Part shown: piece after piece, positions 61,230-64,000 of the stretch
Layout: the number at the start of each line of letters is the position of its first letter
Numbering within the stretch: the first letter of the stretch is position 1
DNA from: Strix aluco
Taxonomy: Eukaryota > Chordata > Aves > Strigiformes > Strigidae
Length of the DNA: 64,000 bases
NCBI RefSeq assembly: GCF_031877795.1
Contig: NC_133946.1
Location: 11,321,144-11,385,143 of the forward strand
Reading direction: 5' to 3'
Notes under the pieces: model-generated
Databases searched by the model: none
Seen by the model: only the letters and a program-made list of their open reading frames with translations
Told to the model about the DNA's origin: nothing
Made by a program: the position numbers and the translations under genes

Positions 61230-64000
61230 AGTTGTCTGAAGGCAGCTCACTGTGGTGATCCTGTTAGCATAATGTGCCCTTGTTTTCTTCCTTGCCTGTT
61301 CACATTATTGGACTTCTGTTTAAAAAGTTTGCTCAGCTGTTTTTAAATGGTCTTCTGACTGGTTATTTGTTCTCGTTTGTGGTGCTTATGTTCTGAATTT
61401 TGTTCTCTCTGAAATGTTTGAAATATTTCTCTCTGGCGAGTACATTGCAGTTGTCTTGCTGGAATCTTATGGACAAAAGAAGAGGAAACATAGGCAGCTA
61501 ATGTGGATCACAGCTTCTGAGGAACCAGCTGTAAGATGAAATCTGTCCTTCTCTTTCCTTCTGAGCAGCAGATGTGGCTTGAAGTTGAGCATGGAAAGGA
61601 ATAATCAGACCAAGAATATTTTTCACTGTTGCAGGCTCAAGCATACTAAATCTATGGAAAAGTAGACAGATTAACGTTTTTCCTTCAGTCTTGGAACTGC
61701 GGGCAACACTTCTTCAGTGCTCTGTGAGGGAAAGGACCTTTGTGGTTGCATTTTTTTTTTTCTTAACAGGACAATATGATGTATTGGTTTATAACCAGTT
61801 GTCAAGCAGGTTAATTTTAGGTCCTTTCTGTAGAAATTCAGTTTCAGTTCTGTCTTAAGAATTCAGTGTGATTTTTTTTTTTTTAAAAAGATTTAACAGC
61901 TGTGGGATTGGTTGGGTCTTTTACTGTTATATTCTGGACCCCAGCTTACAGATTTTTTGCTTTGATAGAAATTAAAAACAGAATTTGAAATTGAAATTGG
62001 GCTTTGGTAGAAATTAAACTACCAAATAGCCTTTGATAGCTTAAATCTTCATTCCTGACAAGTTTTCTTAGGGATTTGTTGACCTCTGTCACCATCAGGG
62101 CATACTTTCCATCTGGATTTTGTAGTGAGCTGTCCACTGAAATGATGTGGAAAGATTGTGTATTTGTATTGCAGTAGTATTTGGAATTGGGGTCATTTTG
62201 TGTTGAACATTGTGCACCTACAGCAAGGAGATGCACTCTGCCACCAAAAGCTTCACGCTTCATGCCCTGGACTCCACTGATTGCCTGAGCAGGGAACTTA
62301 GCGGGGCTGAGTCGGGTCTCCAGGGGTCCTGGAGGAGTTGAGTGCAACTGATGGGGCTTCTGAGGTGAGGGAGCTTTGCCACACCTGATCGAACCCCTGA
62401 CTGCAGCTGCAAAGTGAATCTTGTTTCTGAAGTGGTTGTCTGAGAGGCTCCAAGTCTGTATTACCTTTGAGGCTGTGCGTCCGTGTGATTCTGTCAAAAT
62501 CACTAGACCTTTTGTTGCCTGCCTGCAAAAATAGAATACTGCTGTCTACCCCGTGTCCTGTGTTCATTCCTTAATTGTGAAGTTCTGTCCAGGCTCACTG
62601 ATGAGCTGCCAGGTGAACAAACAGTATTCAGACCACTACAGGCTTTGATCAATTCCCTGTTGTACTGTTTTCCTTATTCTGTGGCAGTCAGGCCCTGTTG
62701 GAACTGCTTTGTGCCTGTTTCAGGAAGTACACTGATGGACGAAATACACTGCCTCTAGATTTTTGTAACACTTCCTTCTTCCCATATGGGAGCAGGTAAA
62801 GAGGAGTTACTGTGTGTATCTTCATTCTTTCACATCTCTTGTGCATTTTTTATCTCCTCAGTAATTTAAACTGTCCCCAGTGTTGAAGCTGTTCTTGCAA
62901 AATAGAGGGAGAATTGCATGATCCTGCAGAAAGTGTCAGGAGAGGTGATGTGTGTGCGCCTGCAGCTTTCTGATGGGGAGAGAAGGATGTGGGCTGTGTG
63001 GATGTGACCCAACTTCCAGCAACAAAGCCAAATGACTTTGGTAAAACAACCTCTCTCATGTGGATGGTGGACTAGCATTGTGCGATCTTTAAAAATTACA
63101 CTGGCAAATTGTGAGCAATTAGTGGAAGTTTTCATACCGTATGACCAGTTTTACCCAAGGATTGGAAAAAAAATCATTCTCAAACTGGGAAGGAAAGATC
63201 AAATTGAAGTAGAAAATATGTGAAGCTGTGTAACATCATGCCAGATACATTCAGGAAAGTTTTTATTCTGTTTATTTGGGGTGGGTGTTATATCAGTAGA
63301 TTAAAATGTGAAGACAGTATCCGTAACTTTTGCTCATTATAGTTTGACTTTGCCATATGCATACAGAATTAATTGCATTCAGTCTGCTTCATCAAGAATG
63401 ATATATATATGTATAGGGAGTTCATGGTAAGTTTCATTTAATTCTTCATTCAGGAAAAGCTTTCAATGCAGCAGTAAGCCCCTTGACTCTGCAAAACTCT
63501 TCAACAGTTCATCAGGCTATTTCTAGTTTTTACTTATTTTGAAAGGAGTTAAAAGCAGCAGGGTTGAAGTACAGGCTTCAAAGGCAACAGTGTATCTGTG
63601 TCTTGAGGTGTTGTAGCATACTAGCCTGCTTTAGTTCCTTGCTAATTTTGATCTACAAATGTAACCTTTGAGATTTTTTTAATCTTAAAACACATCAACT
63701 AAAATAATGAAGTAACATTACAGGAGGAGTAATGATTTTTGGGTAAGTCTAGCATTTTAAACTTCCTGTGTGAAGAATTTGAGTGCCTCAGTTTGTATCT
63801 TTTGTACCTTGTGCTGGGCTTTCTTCCTGGTCAAACTGGGAAGAGACTAGTGAAGTATCACATCCCTGGCACCCGAGCAGTGATATTTATCCTGAGTTTA
63901 TTTTCCAGCACTTGACTTAGAATGTCATGCCTTAAAATGGCGTGTATTCTCCCTGGCTGTAAGAATACAGTGTGCTCAGACTGTTCAGTGGCTCAATTTT
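61230..64000. other. Downstream flank of GATD1
   Basis: No gene could be named. The minus strand has a 185-codon open frame (61946-62503) and an exon-like segment at about 62472-62529 flanked by TTTTTGCAG and GTAATA. T-runs occur near 61751 and 61872. Confidence 0.35.
61946..62503 (-). other. Unidentified 185-codon open frame, possible exon(s) or old retrosequence
   Basis: The frame is unusually long for AT-rich DNA and includes exon-like features: an acceptor CATCATTTCAG directly before VDSSLQNPDGKYALMVTEV. I do not recognise the protein. TALDO1 would be the expected minus-strand neighbour by human synteny, but the sequence does not resemble transaldolase. Confidence 0.2.

Overview
The window looks like a bird (sauropsid) nuclear genome segment. 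The genes have vertebrate exon structure with very short introns (about 80-150 bp) in a GC-rich left third, as is typical of avian microchromosomes or gene-dense ends, and the right two thirds are AT-richer with long introns and intergenic DNA. Protein matches below are from memory of vertebrate family sequences; no search was run.

Left block (1-18 kb, GC-rich). The last four coding exons of PITPNM1 (+) meet a complete AIP gene (-) tail to tail, the same arrangement as on human 11q13. A complete 13-exon receptor gene (+) follows, with a signal peptide, seven group B scavenger-receptor cysteine-rich (SRCR) domains, one membrane segment and a WC1-type three-tyrosine tail. Tail to tail with it lies a complete seven-exon NLRP inflammasome sensor gene (-; PYD-NACHT-LRR, NLRP3/6/12 clade). 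Every exon boundary in these genes was placed by splice consensus and reading phase, and the summed CDS lengths are multiples of three (AIP 330 aa, SRCR receptor 958 aa, NLRP 953 aa).

Middle (18-40 kb). Upstream of the NLRP gene is a heavily decayed endogenous retrovirus fossil (about 19.1-22.4 kb), then non-coding DNA holding a possible 5' non-coding exon of CEND1 near 27 kb.

Right block (40-64 kb). The single coding exon of CEND1 (+) is followed by about 13 kb without recognisable genes, then a complete seven-exon GATD1 gene (+, 217 aa) with its own CpG island. CEND1-GATD1 in this order and orientation matches human 11p15.5, where SLC25A22 rather than an NLRP lies upstream. The window therefore joins two blocks that are separate in human (11q13 and 11p15.5), with an immune pair (SRCR receptor plus NLRP) and retroviral debris at or near the seam.

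Most interesting: the WC1-like receptor with paired loss of one disulfide in two of its domains; its tail-to-tail, probably 3'-overlapping neighbour NLRP gene, which carries an altered Walker B box; and an intronic array of eight CCAAT boxes spaced about four helical turns apart in the NLRP gene.
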